Source of the DNA: Selenomonadales bacterium
GTDB lineage: Bacteria; Bacillota; Negativicutes; Sporomusales; UBA7701
Length of the DNA: 64,000 nt
Direction: 5' to 3'
Assembly: GCA_018434945.1 (NCBI GenBank)
Contig: JAHDOI010000047.1
Location: 1 to 64,000, forward strand
A program made the position numbers and the translations under genes. Of the stretch, positions 51,711-60,001 are shown piece by piece. The notes beneath the pieces were generated by a model. The model had not been told where the DNA came from and did not search any database. It saw only the letters and a program-made list of their open reading frames with translations. Position 1 is the first letter of the stretch. The number at the start of each line of letters is the position of its first letter.

Positions 51711-53128
51711 TTATTCCTTTTTGTCTTATCGAAGGCTTTTAGTTTTCTGTATAACACCGTCCTATAGACACCCAGTTTTTTTGACGCCTCGCCGACACGC
51801 CCGCCACAGGACTGCAGCATATATCTGATATATCGCTCTTCAATCTTATTCATTACATCTTTAAGCGTGTATTCTGCCCCAAGTAGTTTGAAATACTCCT
51901 GGAACAGATCACGCTGAGCCCCGGCAGCTATATTAACGCTTTCATCCGGGTAATCCTGCAGGCCGCTGATTACTCGCCGCTCGACCAAGTTTCTAAGTTC
52001 CCTCACATTACCCGGCCAACTGTACCTTTGAAAAGCTTCCAGCGTGTCCAAGTCAAGTTCGGCTGCCGTCTCGTATCGCTTGTTGAAGTCGGCCAGGAAC
52101 TTCTTTGCAAGAGCCATGATGTCTTCGGGACGCTCCCTGAGAGGCGGGATACGGATCGGGATAACGTTTAGCCGATAATAGAGATCGTGACGGAAGCTGC
52201 CTTCTTCGGTCATTTTCTTCAAATCTTTGTTGGTCGCGGCAATTAGCCTAAAGTTGATTTTCCGGTCGAAGTTGCTGCCGATCCGCCTTACCTCACTAGT
52301 TTCCAGCACCCTAAGCAATTTAGACTGAAGATGGAGAGGCAACTCGGAAATCTCGTCGAGAAACAGCGTGCCCCTGTGGGCAGCCTCAAACAAACCTATC
52401 TTTCCCTCCGTCTTGGCACCGGTAAAAGCGCCTTTTTCATAGCCGAACAACTCGGCCTCCACCAGATTCTCGGGAAAAGTCGCGCAATTAACGGCTATAA
52501 ATGCCTCGGCAGCTTGTTTACTGTGTCTATATATATATTTTGCCAATACCTCTTTGCCTGTGCCTGATTCACCAATTAACAACACGGTGCTGTTTGTTTG
52601 CGAAAGAGTATGAGCGGCAAGCAAAACTTGTCGCATAAGCCGGCTTTCCGCCACAATTCCGGCATCATCCATAACCCGGTTGCGCAGGTATTCTATTTCC
52701 CTTTTCCGACGGTCTACAAGATCGCTCTCCTCTTTACTCTGGCCGCTTTCGCCCGAATCCTTCGGTGGATGCGCGGTCGTAATAACAAGAGTGACCTTCC
52801 CATCTTCATCAAACACCGGCGTGCTTGTTGAAGCATAGGTTAGGTTGAGCTTTGTTTTGAGGACGCCGCTAACTGCGCGCTTATTTTTGACCGCTTCCAG
52901 CACATTGGAATTCGTATAGTAACCCTTGCTGACAAGTTCGTTAACGTTTGTTTTCAACAGCCTGTCCAGCGTCGTATCTAAAGTCAGAGCAGTAGCCGAA
53001 TTCGCCAAGAGCACATTTCCGCGGGAATCGGTAACAAAAATCGGCTCCGGGAGATTATCCAGTACTTGTTGAAGATTTTTAGTTTCAAAGAGATGCTCAT
53101 TAATTGTTTTATTGCGCAATCTCGCCAT
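51707..53128 (-). CDS. PAS-AAA-Fis sigma-54-dependent activator 2
   Basis: About 473 residues, same layout as the protein at 38025: PAS (NLPEPIFVTDSRGNVLLANS), AAA+ with GESGTGKE, YEKGAFTGA and LFLDEISELP, then a Fis HTH (GEASKKLGVYRTVLYRKLK). The recognition helix is almost identical to that of activator 1 (GIYRTILYRKLK). ATG 53128 is used because GGTGGGAG precedes it at the right distance; GTG 53140 is less likely. It lies between the two operons whose sigma-54 promoters it should control. Confidence 0.92.
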   Translation of the reverse strand: MARLRNKTINEHLFETKNLQQVLDNLPEPIFVTDSRGNVLLANSATALTLDTTLDRLLKTNVNELVSKGYYTNSNVLEAVKNKRAVSGVLKTKLNLTYASTSTPVFDEDGKVTLVITTAHPPKDSGESGQSKEESDLVDRRKREIEYLRNRVMDDAGIVAESRLMRQVLLAAHTLSQTNSTVLLIGESGTGKEVLAKYIYRHSKQAAEAFIAVNCATFPENLVEAELFGYEKGAFTGAKTEGKIGLFEAAHRGTLFLDEISELPLHLQSKLLRVLETSEVRRIGSNFDRKINFRLIAATNKDLKKMTEEGSFRHDLYYRLNVIPIRIPPLRERPEDIMALAKKFLADFNKRYETAAELDLDTLEAFQRYSWPGNVRELRNLVERRVISGLQDYPDESVNIAAGAQRDLFQEYFKLLGAEYTLKDVMNKIEERYIRYMLQSCGGRVGEASKKLGVYRTVLYRKLKAFDKTKRNN

Positions 53129-53240
53129 ATTATCTCCCACCTTGTGGTCAACTGAGCCGAAGCTTCCAAAAATATACGGGATGTAACTTTTATACCAAAA
53201 ACCGTCTTTTGCCTTATTATCCCCTGGATAAGACTAATAA

Positions 53241-53459
53241 CTAGTCTTCACTGCAACTGCAGCCGCCCGTCCCGGGCGAAACCGGTCCCGAGGCCACCAG
53301 TTGACTGCAACTAGGAGGCTCTTTATACTCTTTTGCAGCCATGTTGACCGCAAGATCATAATAAAGGCGAAAAAGTTGAACAATCATCTCTTCTATCGCG
53401 GAAATTCTTTTTTCAAGTCTTGCGATTTCAACAAGACTTATTTCATTGGGGTTTTCCAT
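53241..53459 (-). CDS. Small Cys-tailed coiled-coil protein, 72 residues
   Basis: I do not recognise a family. The first about 45 residues are helical and look like a coiled coil (VEIARLEKRISAIEEMIVQL), then SCSQLVASGPVSPGTGGCSC, ending CSCSED. The close CxC pair could bind a metal or iron-sulfur cluster. A strong SD (GGAGGCTATT) precedes ATG 53459. It sits between the MFS carrier and activator 2, in the same direction, so it is probably part of that operon. Confidence 0.62.
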   Translation of the reverse strand: MENPNEISLVEIARLEKRISAIEEMIVQLFRLYYDLAVNMAAKEYKEPPSCSQLVASGPVSPGTGGCSCSED

Positions 53460-53540
53460 AATAGCCTCCTGAGCCGGATATTTCGGTCGTCATTACCCTC
53501 AGTTCCAACGCGAAAGCAGGGAGGGTATCCCTGCTTTCGC

Positions 53541-54854
53541 TTATTTCACCTCAGCCTGCTTGCCCGGCTTTGGCGTTTCGTTCTGCGTCTGCTCTCTAGG
53601 CAGAACAACCCCTAACCACACAATGGCGATACAGCCCGCCAGGGCAAGTCCGACAAGATACAAAAAGCCGCCGGAATAGCTGCCCGTCGCTTTGATAAAG
53701 TAGCCGATGATCATTGGGGCTAAGGCTGACGACAGCATGCCAAAACCGTTCATCAAGCCGGCCCCGGCGGCGAGAGCTTTGCCGGGCACCAGCCTCTGCT
53801 GTATCGACCATATCGCCGGCAGCCCTAGCGCCACCGTGCCGATACCGATTGAGATATAGATTGCGGCGGCGGTAGTCGTCGTTGCGGTTGTGGACATATA
53901 TATGAAAATCGCCGGCAAAAGCATGGAAACGGCCGAAAAGAAGATCTTTTTCCCGTATCTATCCGTCAGATAACCAAACAGCGCAAGACTGAACAAGCCC
54001 AACACATACGGCAGCGACGACCAGGCCCCCATCTTAGCCCAATTGAATCCCAATGCCATGCGGAAGTAAGACGGGAGCCAGGCGATAGTCCCCCAGAAGA
54101 TCGCGGCGTTGCACATATAGAAAACAACGAGCAACCAGTACCGATAGTTGGTCACAAAAAGTTTATAACTTTCCCAGGTCGTAGTCGCTCCCATGGCCGC
54201 TTCCCGGTCGGCCTCAGCCCGCAAGCCCGTCATTACGTGCTCCAATTCCTGCTTGTTCACCCCCTTATGCTGCTCCGGACGGTCGGTAGTGAAAAAGTAC
54301 AAAACCGCTAGGGAAACGAGCGAGAAAGAAGCCAGGACAAAAAAGCTCAATCGCCAACCCGTGTAGCTGATAAGCCAGGTGAAGAACGGCATCGCGATTG
54401 CCGGGGCAAACATCAATCCCAGCAGCCACGCCGAGTTTGCTTGTCCCCGCTCCTGTGGAGGAAACCAATTCTTTACGAATTTCATCTGCATCGGCCAATG
54501 CAATCCCTCCCCGATCCCGAGGACTACTCGGGCGGCGAGCAGCATTCCCAGCGACTGAGCCAACCCTCCGATTATCATGGACACACCCATAACGACAACG
54601 GCAACAATCATCATCATTCGCGGGCCGTAGATATCTCCCAACGGACTGAGAACCGCATTGGCTACGGCATAAGCCAAGAGGAATGTGGACATCAGGGAGC
54701 CAATTGCAACAGGATTGTTTTTGATCCCCAGAGCGTTGAGGAAATCTTCGTCAGCCGCCAATACTGAGGTATTAACCCTGTCGAAATAAGCGATAACGAG
54801 AATTAAGAATAATATCGCCACTAATAATACTCTTTGTCTGGTCGGTTTTTCCAT
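53541..54854 (-). CDS. ACS-family MFS transporter
   Basis: 437 residues, 12 helices, anion:cation symporter group: FDRVNTSVLAADEDF in the first loop, GIGEGLHWPMQMKFVKNWF, and GLFSLALFGYLTDRYGKK. Such carriers import organic anions such as aromatic acids, hexuronates or tartrate with protons. ATG 54854, SD GGAAGGACGG; the 17 codons upstream are not family-like. In the operon with the TIGR04076 gene and sigma-54 control, so it is likely to import the substrate sensed by activator 2. Confidence 0.87.
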   Translation of the reverse strand: MEKPTRQRVLLVAILFLILVIAYFDRVNTSVLAADEDFLNALGIKNNPVAIGSLMSTFLLAYAVANAVLSPLGDIYGPRMMMIVAVVVMGVSMIIGGLAQSLGMLLAARVVLGIGEGLHWPMQMKFVKNWFPPQERGQANSAWLLGLMFAPAIAMPFFTWLISYTGWRLSFFVLASFSLVSLAVLYFFTTDRPEQHKGVNKQELEHVMTGLRAEADREAAMGATTTWESYKLFVTNYRYWLLVVFYMCNAAIFWGTIAWLPSYFRMALGFNWAKMGAWSSLPYVLGLFSLALFGYLTDRYGKKIFFSAVSMLLPAIFIYMSTTATTTTAAAIYISIGIGTVALGLPAIWSIQQRLVPGKALAAGAGLMNGFGMLSSALAPMIIGYFIKATGSYSGGFLYLVGLALAGCIAIVWLGVVLPREQTQNETPKPGKQAEVK

Positions 54855-54910
54855 TATAAATCCGTCCTTCCTCACTGTAAACTCAAGCCAAGACTTAAGC
54901 GACAAGCCAG

Positions 54911-55171
54911 CTATACCCTTTTGACTTCAAATATAACAGTGTTATTGAAATCTTGGCAGGCCCGCTGTGTAGAACATGGGCCGCTTTCCCACGGAAAGCT
55001 CCCCCCTATCGATAGCACCGAAATCGCCGGCATCAGTGCCGCCAGGGCTGTGGTGCAAAGCCCTCCTCCCGTCAGGCCGCCCTTAAAGAGAAAGACATCC
55101 CCGGTTTTGTGCCCCGCCGGACATGATCCCTTTTGCGCCACTACTCGGATTTCTAAATCGCTTATCGCCAT
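54911..55171 (-). CDS. TIGR04076-family small protein
   Basis: 86 residues with the family pattern: VVAQKGSCPAGHKTGDVF at the N terminus, GLCTTALAALMPAISVLSIG in the middle, then a short WESG and closing CxDFNNTVIFEVKRV-like end (ACQDFNNTVIFEV). Four Cys, one in CPAGH, suggest metal binding. The family is widespread in anaerobes with no proven function. First gene after the sigma-54 promoter; its GGAGGG SD is 11 bases from the ATG. Confidence 0.75.
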   Translation of the reverse strand: MAISDLEIRVVAQKGSCPAGHKTGDVFLFKGGLTGGGLCTTALAALMPAISVLSIGGSFPWESGPCSTQRACQDFNNTVIFEVKRV

Positions 55172-55313
55172 CCAGAATCATTCCCTCCTTGTCAGCTGTC
55201 TCGTGAATATCATCCTTAATTCGCGTTGGAGATGAGCCTGCTCCCTTTGAACTCGTTTCTTGCTTGGCCAAAGACGTTATCGGTATAGGCAAAAGTTCTT
55301 TCTATATAACACA

Positions 55314-55330
55314 AGCAAATATCGTGCCAA
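55314..55330 (-). promoter_or_regulatory. Sigma-54 promoter of the TIGR04076/MFS/activator operon
   Basis: On the minus strand TTGGCAC-GATAT-TTGCT, matching the consensus at both elements. The expected start is about 55303, giving a leader of about 130 bases before the TIGR04076 gene. The UAS is about 115 bp upstream. Confidence 0.87.
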
Positions 55331-55417
55331 AACAGTGATATGGCTAGTTACCTGTAGTCTCTGACGTTTGCGCATCTAATTGTACCAATCCGGCAACAAA
55401 ATTATGGAAACATTTTA

Positions 55418-55443
55418 ATAATGTACCTAATTTGGTACATTAT
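55418..55443. promoter_or_regulatory. Activator site ATGTACC-N6-GGTACAT (copy 4)
   Basis: The longest of the four: ATAATGTACC-TAATTT-GGTACATTAT, 10-base arms with no mismatch. It is the UAS for the promoter at 55314. Confidence 0.78.
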
Positions 55444-55609
55444 TTCCTAAATGAGTTAACCACTTACTGATGTTGAGTAACTTTATCCGAAAATGCCTCT
55501 ATTCTGTTACGGCTCTGTGAATGACGTCTATGTGCTGTTTAATAACGGTGTCACTCAACGACCTGCATAGAATACGATTCTCTTTAGAGTAAAGCACAAA
55601 AAAGGAAAG

Positions 55610-55645
55610 ACCCTGAAACTACAAGACTTTGCAGTTTCAGGGTCC
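55610..55645 (-). terminator. Terminator after the decayed ABC gene
   Basis: Arms gaccctgaaact and agtttcagggtc, 12-base loop. On the minus strand it is followed by TTTCCTTTTTT, a good rho-independent terminator. Confidence 0.8.
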
Positions 55646-55701
55646 AAATGATAGAGAAGAGGTACAAAGCATATGCCGGTTATTTCTCTTTATGGGGTGT
55701 G

Positions 55702-56270
55702 TTAGGCCAGTAGGGGGATGCATACTTTTAGCGGTCCCGTGGCGGTGTCGGCGATTTCGACGATTATTACCTTAGCGCCGTATAGTCGCTGAGGCTTTCT
55801 TCGGCCATTATTTCCTCCGGGCTGCCGGCGGCGATTATCCGGCGGCGATTATCCGGCGGCGATTATCCGGCCGCGCTTCATGACCAGTACCTTGTTGCAC
55901 AGCATGAAGGCGTGACTGGGAAAGTGGGAGGTCATGAGGATGGAGTCGCCCTGCTTGGCCAGGTGGCTGATTACTTTGAGGATAAGGACCTGGTTGCCGT
56001 CGTCGAGGCTGGAGGTCGGCTCGTCCATGATCAGCATGCCGGCCTGTTGGGTTATGGCCCTGGCGATGAGGGTCAGCTGGCGTTCGCCGCCGCTGATTTC
56101 GCTGGACAGCAGTCCGCCAGATGGGCGATACCCAGTTTGCGCAAAGCTCCCCTGGCGATTGTCATGTCGGCTTTGGCGTGAGCGGCGGTAGCCTGAAAAC
56201 CACCGGGACGGTTGCCCGCGCGGCGATTGGCCGTCCGTCCTGATGGTAGGGTTTGGCCCTGGTGAAGTCC
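55702..56270 (-). pseudogene. Decayed ABC transporter ATPase (iron-chelate/molybdate type)
   Basis: Pieces of one ABC ATPase are spread over different frames on the minus strand: GALRKLGIAHLADC (frame ending near 56100), then SEISGGERQLTLIARAITQQ (signature) and MLIMDEPTSSLDD (Walker B), MTSHFPSHAFMLCNKVLVMK, a stop caused by a triple 14-bp repeat, and finally GAKVIIVEIADTATGPLKVC ending at 55702. Walker A is missing and at least three frame breaks occur. It resembles FecE/FhuC-like ATPases with a long C-terminal tail. Next to the molybdate locus, so it may be a former molybdate/tungstate transporter part. Confidence 0.8.
55825..55866. repeat. Three tandem copies of a 14-bp unit
   Basis: ccggcggcgattat occurs at 55825, 55839 and 55853 without mismatch. 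The unit is not a multiple of three, so it shifts the frame of the ABC ATPase and puts a TAA (55849-55851) in the coding frame. Confidence 0.9.
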
Positions 56271-56306
56271 ACCGAGATGATGGTAATAAAGCAAGGGTAC
56301 TGCCAT

Positions 56307-56352
56307 ATGAAAAAGATGCACCCGCCTGAACAGGCGGGTGCATCTTTTTCAT
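56307..56352. terminator. Perfect 22-bp palindromic bidirectional terminator
   Basis: atgaaaaagatgcacccgcctg and its exact complement around a 2-base loop. A-rich start and T-rich end make it work in both directions. It overlaps the stop codon of the regulator at 56349. Confidence 0.85.
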
Positions 56353-57287
56353 GTTTCGGCCATTATCTCGCCGGTGTGGCTGAGGTCATAGCCACCCATA
56401 CCGGCGACCTCATTGCGGAAGGCCGGCGATCGCAGCACCGCCAGCAGAGCCTGGAAATGGGGCTTGTCCGCGTCTTCGCGGCGGATAACCAGATCGTAAC
56501 GCTCTTTCTGCAGGGGGATGAAGTCGATCTCCTTCACCTGCAGGGCGGCCTTTTCGATGCCGAGGCCGACGTCGGCGTCGCCGCGGGCGACGCTGCTGGC
56601 CACCGCCAGATGGCTCGTCTCCTCCTGGCTGTAGCCGACGATGTCGCGCTGGTCGATTCCATGGGAACGGAGCTGCTCGTCGAGCAGCACCCTTGCTCCC
56701 GAGCCGCGTTCGCGGTTGATGAAGCGGATACCGTGCCTGGTGAGATCCTGCCAGCTCCCGACGCCCTTCGGGTTGCCCTTTAGGACGTAAAAGCCCTCCA
56801 TGCGATAGGCAAGGTTGATTAACAGCGTACGGTGGCCGGGCAGCAGCCGCCTGACATAAGGGACGTTGTAAGTGTCGCTGTCGCTGTCCCACAGGTGGGT
56901 GGTGGCGGCGTTGGCTGTGCCGCGATAAAGGGCCATCAGTCCGTCGATGCTGCCGGCATAGTTGCGCAGAAAGCGGACATGAGGCATCATCCTCTCCAGG
57001 TGCCGGGTGAGGATGTCGAGGATAACATCCTGACCGCAGATGATCAGCCCCTCCGGCTGCGCCTGGACGGCCGGGTCGAGTGGCCGTGCGGCCTGCGTCT
57101 GGGCCGCCGGCGAGAGGCTCTTCGATTTTTTGATATAGACGTCGAGGTCGGGGGCCTCGACGCGAACCTTGCGGCCGATGCGGTAAGCGGTGAGGTCGCC
57201 GCGCTTGATCATCTCGTACACGGTGAAACGCGAGATTTTGAGGATATTGGCCACTTCTTCGGGAGTATAGGAAATCGTATCGGTCAT
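56349..57287 (-). CDS. One-component regulator with excisionase-type HTH and molybdate-binding PBP-like domain
   Basis: 312 residues. An N-terminal MerR/excisionase HTH (YTPEEVANILKISRFTVYEM, GDLTAYRIGRKVRV) is joined to a type-2 periplasmic-binding-like domain (PBP_like, COG1910), with DILTRHLERMMPHVRFLRNY, FINRERGSGARVLLDEQL, ARGDADVGLGIEKAA. It probably senses molybdate/tungstate inside the cell and represses or activates the divergent mod genes. ATG 57287 has SD GGGGTG. Confidence 0.88.
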   Translation of the reverse strand: MTDTISYTPEEVANILKISRFTVYEMIKRGDLTAYRIGRKVRVEAPDLDVYIKKSKSLSPAAQTQAARPLDPAVQAQPEGLIICGQDVILDILTRHLERMMPHVRFLRNYAGSIDGLMALYRGTANAATTHLWDSDSDTYNVPYVRRLLPGHRTLLINLAYRMEGFYVLKGNPKGVGSWQDLTRHGIRFINRERGSGARVLLDEQLRSHGIDQRDIVGYSQEETSHLAVASSVARGDADVGLGIEKAALQVKEIDFIPLQKERYDLVIRREDADKPHFQALLAVLRSPAFRNEVAGMGGYDLSHTGEIMAET

Positions 57288-57539
57288 CGATTCACCCCAT
57301 TAAATCAATATCACGCTTGTATTAATTGGTAAACCCTCTTGCGTTAATCATACCGCAAAATATATAATAACACCATAGAGATATTGTTGGTTTTTGTTTG
57401 GTTATATTTGCTTATCTTTATAACTGTACGTTTATTAAGGGTTTCATTGGATATTAAATATGCTTAAACCGCATTTAAAGCCAGTTTTTGTTTGTTGGTG
57501 TTTGTTTAATTTGGCGATTTCATCAGGAGGGAAGATGTA
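57288..57539. promoter_or_regulatory. Divergent promoter region of the molybdate locus
   Basis: 252 bases, strongly AT-rich, between the regulator and modD. I see an imperfect inverted repeat-like tract (gcaaaatatataataacacc) but no clear ModE box and no convincing Moco riboswitch. Confidence 0.4.
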
Positions 57540-58367
57540 ATGCTGACCGGCACAAGCCCCAAGCTGTTCGATTGCCTGGATACGGGGCTGAAGGAGGATT
57601 GCCCCTACGGCGACATCACCACAGAATTGTTGGCGATCGAAGGGCAGGGGCGGTTCCGGTTCATTTCGCGTGTGGATGCCGTGGTGTCCGGCGCGCCCCG
57701 GCTGGCGGAGTTTTTCGCGGCGCAAAAGCTCGCCGTCGCTTCGTGCCGCCACCCTGGCGAGAGAATACATAAAGGCGATGTCATCATCGAGGCGACGGGC
57801 GATATCAAGACCCTGTTCAAATTGTGGCGGATCTGCCAGACTTATCTGACCGTTATGTGCGCTATCGCCACCCAGACGGACGCGATCGTCAGGGCGGCCA
57901 GGGCTGAGAACGGCGAGATCGGGATCGTCGTGGCCTGCCGCAAGGCCCACCCGGGGATGCGTGCCGACGAGATTCAGGCAATCGTTGACGGCGGGGCAAT
58001 CTATCACCGCAACTCGCTCAGCGATACCATCCTGATAACCCAGAACCATGTACGGACGCTCGGCACTCTGCCGGACAAGCTGCACTCCTTCCACCACAAG
58101 ATCGAGTTCGAGCCGTCCTCTGCCGAAGAGGCTTACCGTTACGCCGGGTTTGTGGACGTGATGCTCCTTGACCATTTCGAACCGGCGGAACTGGCCGTCG
58201 TCGCCCGCAAACTTAGGGAGCTCAACCCGCGGCTGGTGGTGGGCGTGGCCGGCGGCATAACCCTGGCGACGGTGAAGGATTACGCACCGCTGGTGGACAT
58301 CATCGTGCTCAGCGCGGTGCTGTACGCCCCGCCGCTCAACATCACCTGCAAAATAACCAGGTTGTGA
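57540..58367 (+). CDS. modD: ModD, nicotinate-nucleotide pyrophosphorylase-like Mo protein
   Basis: 275 residues homologous to NadC (quinolinate phosphoribosyltransferase) but of the ModD type found in molybdate operons: LKEDCPYGDITTELL near residue 18, VVACRKAHPGMR with the Arg/Lys/His of the phosphate site, and GVAGGITLATVKDYAPLVDI. Its role in Mo metabolism is unsettled. ATG 57540 follows GGAGGG. First gene of the mod operon. Confidence 0.88.
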   Translation: MLTGTSPKLFDCLDTGLKEDCPYGDITTELLAIEGQGRFRFISRVDAVVSGAPRLAEFFAAQKLAVASCRHPGERIHKGDVIIEATGDIKTLFKLWRICQTYLTVMCAIATQTDAIVRAARAENGEIGIVVACRKAHPGMRADEIQAIVDGGAIYHRNSLSDTILITQNHVRTLGTLPDKLHSFHHKIEFEPSSAEEAYRYAGFVDVMLLDHFEPAELAVVARKLRELNPRLVVGVAGGITLATVKDYAPLVDIIVLSAVLYAPPLNITCKITRL

Positions 58368-58385
58368 AAATGAGGAGGTAAGAAA

Positions 58386-59183
58386 ATGAACAAACGGACA
58401 TTAGCGATTATCGCCTGCCTGCTGGCTCTGGCCCTGCTGGCGGCAGGCTGCGGCGGCGGGACGAAACAGGCGCCGGCCGCCCAACCGGTGGAACTTTACA
58501 TCTCCGCCGCCGCGAGCCTCAAGGACGCCTTGGCCGAGATTAAGGCCAGCTACGAGAAGAAAAGCCCCAACGTGAAACTCGTCTATAACCTCGGCGGGTC
58601 CGGGGCGCTGCAGAAGCAGATCGAGCAGGGCGCGCCGGCCGATATCTTCATCTCGGCCGCCCCCAAACAGATGAACGAGCTTGAGGCCAAGAACCTGGTC
58701 AACAAGGCTACCCGCAAGAACCTCGTGGAGAATAAGCTTGTGCTGGTGGTGCCGGAGAACTCGGCCCTCGGGCTAAGCAAGTTCGAAGACATTGCCAACG
58801 CCAAGGTTCAGAAGTTCAGCATGGGCGAGACGGCCACCGTGCCGGCGGGCCAATACGGCCAGCAGGTGCTCCAGAAGCTCGGCCTGTGGGACAAGGTTAA
58901 GGATAAGGCGGTGTTCGCCAAAGATGTGCGCACCGTGCTGACCTATGTATCGACAGGCAACGTGGAAGCCGGCATCGTCTACAAGACCGACGCCGTGTCC
59001 CCCGGCGCTAAGGTGAAGATCGCCGCCACCGCTCCCGAAGGCTCGCATCAGCCGATCCTATACCCGGTAGCAATCCTGAGCGGCGCCAAACAGGGTAAGG
59101 CGGCCGAGGATTTTCTCGCCTACCTCGCCGGCCCGGAAGCCAAGGCGGTGTTCGAAAAACACGGCTTTACGATGAGCAAGTAG
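58386..59183 (+). CDS. modA: Molybdate-binding lipoprotein ModA, copy 1
   Basis: 265 residues with a lipoprotein signal (LLALALLAAGCGGG; lipobox AAGC). Mature ModA follows: ISAAASLKDALAEIKASYEK (oxyanion-binding Ser), IEQGAPADIFISAA, and ATVPAGQYGQQVLQKLG. It delivers molybdate or tungstate to the ModB permease at the cell surface. SD GAGGAGG. Confidence 0.93.
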   Translation: MNKRTLAIIACLLALALLAAGCGGGTKQAPAAQPVELYISAAASLKDALAEIKASYEKKSPNVKLVYNLGGSGALQKQIEQGAPADIFISAAPKQMNELEAKNLVNKATRKNLVENKLVLVVPENSALGLSKFEDIANAKVQKFSMGETATVPAGQYGQQVLQKLGLWDKVKDKAVFAKDVRTVLTYVSTGNVEAGIVYKTDAVSPGAKVKIAATAPEGSHQPILYPVAILSGAKQGKAAEDFLAYLAGPEAKAVFEKHGFTMSK

Positions 59184-59195
59184 GAAGGCCGGGAT

Positions 59196-59999
59196 ATGAA
59201 ACGCTTTATAATGGCGGCGTGGTGCGTGACCGCGTGCGTGATGCTGGCGCTGGCGGCGGGCTGCGGCACAAAACCGGAACCCCCGCCCGCCCCCAAAATT
59301 GAACTCAACGTTTCCGCAGCCCTCGGCCTCAGGGAGGCTTTGCTCGACATCCAGAAGGAATACGAGCAGAAGAATCCAAATATAAAGATAGTCTACAACT
59401 TGGCGGCCGCGGGTGTTCTGCAGGCGCAGATCGAGCGGGGTGTTCCGGCGGATGTCTTCATCTCCGCCGCGGCAAAGCAAATGGACGAGCTGCAGAAGAA
59501 AGACCTGCTCATGGCCGCAACCCGGCGGGACTTGGTCGGAAATAAGCTGGTACTGGTCGTGCCCAGGGACGCCGGCCTGAATTTGGCGAGTTTTCGCGAC
59601 CTGGCAGAGAAAAAGGTGACCAGGTTCGGCCTGGGCACTCCGGAGACGATGCCTGCCGGACAGTACGGCGTCGAAGTCCTCAAGCATGTCGGCGTGTGGG
59701 ACAAGGTGAAGGACAAGGCGGTTTTGGCCAAGGATGTCCGCCAGATCCTCGCCTATGTCGAGACCAAGAACGTCGATGCCGGAATCGTGTTTTCCACTGT
59801 CGCCGCCCTCAGCGACAAGGTTCGGGTGGTGGCCGAAGCCCCGCCGGGAAGCCATCAGCCGATCGTTTTCCCGGGCGCGGTCCTGAAGGGCGCGAAAAAC
59901 CCCAAAGCCGCCGAAGCTTTCCTTTCTTATCTCTCCGGCCCGGACGCGGCCAAGAGTTTTCAGAAATACGGGTTCAATGTGATAAATACGCAGAAATAA
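59196..59999 (+). CDS. modA: Molybdate-binding lipoprotein ModA, copy 2
   Basis: 267 residues, tandem paralogue of the preceding gene, 12 bases downstream. Lipobox LAAGC, then VSAALGLREALLDIQKEYEQ, IERGVPADVFISAA and ETMPAGQYGVEVLKHVG. Differences near the first binding loop (SAALGL here, SAAASL in copy 1) replace one small residue and may change oxyanion preference, for example molybdate versus tungstate. SD AGGAAGG. Confidence 0.9.
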   Translation: MKRFIMAAWCVTACVMLALAAGCGTKPEPPPAPKIELNVSAALGLREALLDIQKEYEQKNPNIKIVYNLAAAGVLQAQIERGVPADVFISAAAKQMDELQKKDLLMAATRRDLVGNKLVLVVPRDAGLNLASFRDLAEKKVTRFGLGTPETMPAGQYGVEVLKHVGVWDKVKDKAVLAKDVRQILAYVETKNVDAGIVFSTVAALSDKVRVVAEAPPGSHQPIVFPGAVLKGAKNPKAAEAFLSYLSGPDAAKSFQKYGFNVINTQK

Positions 60000-60001
60000 G
60001 T

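Larger units (their letters stand above)
55331..55700. other. Intergenic control region
   Basis: This AT-rich stretch holds the UAS at 55418 and the minus-strand terminator at 55610. A half-site tgtacc is at 55381. Between them a 32-codon minus-strand frame (about 55503-55598, containing SLSDTVIKQHIDVIHRAV) reads like protein but has no SD, so I do not call it a gene. Confidence 0.5.

Noticed and set aside
55503-55598. 32-codon minus-strand frame (SLSDTVIKQHIDVIHRAV)
   Set aside because: Protein-like but directly follows a terminator and has no SD; may be a remnant but unsupported.
57300-57539. Molybdenum-cofactor riboswitch or ModE box before modD
   Set aside because: AT-rich and weakly repetitive, but the conserved core of either element is not visible.
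57444-58175. 243-codon minus-strand frame opposite modD
   Set aside because: modD has a good SD, start and family motifs; the antisense frame has none.
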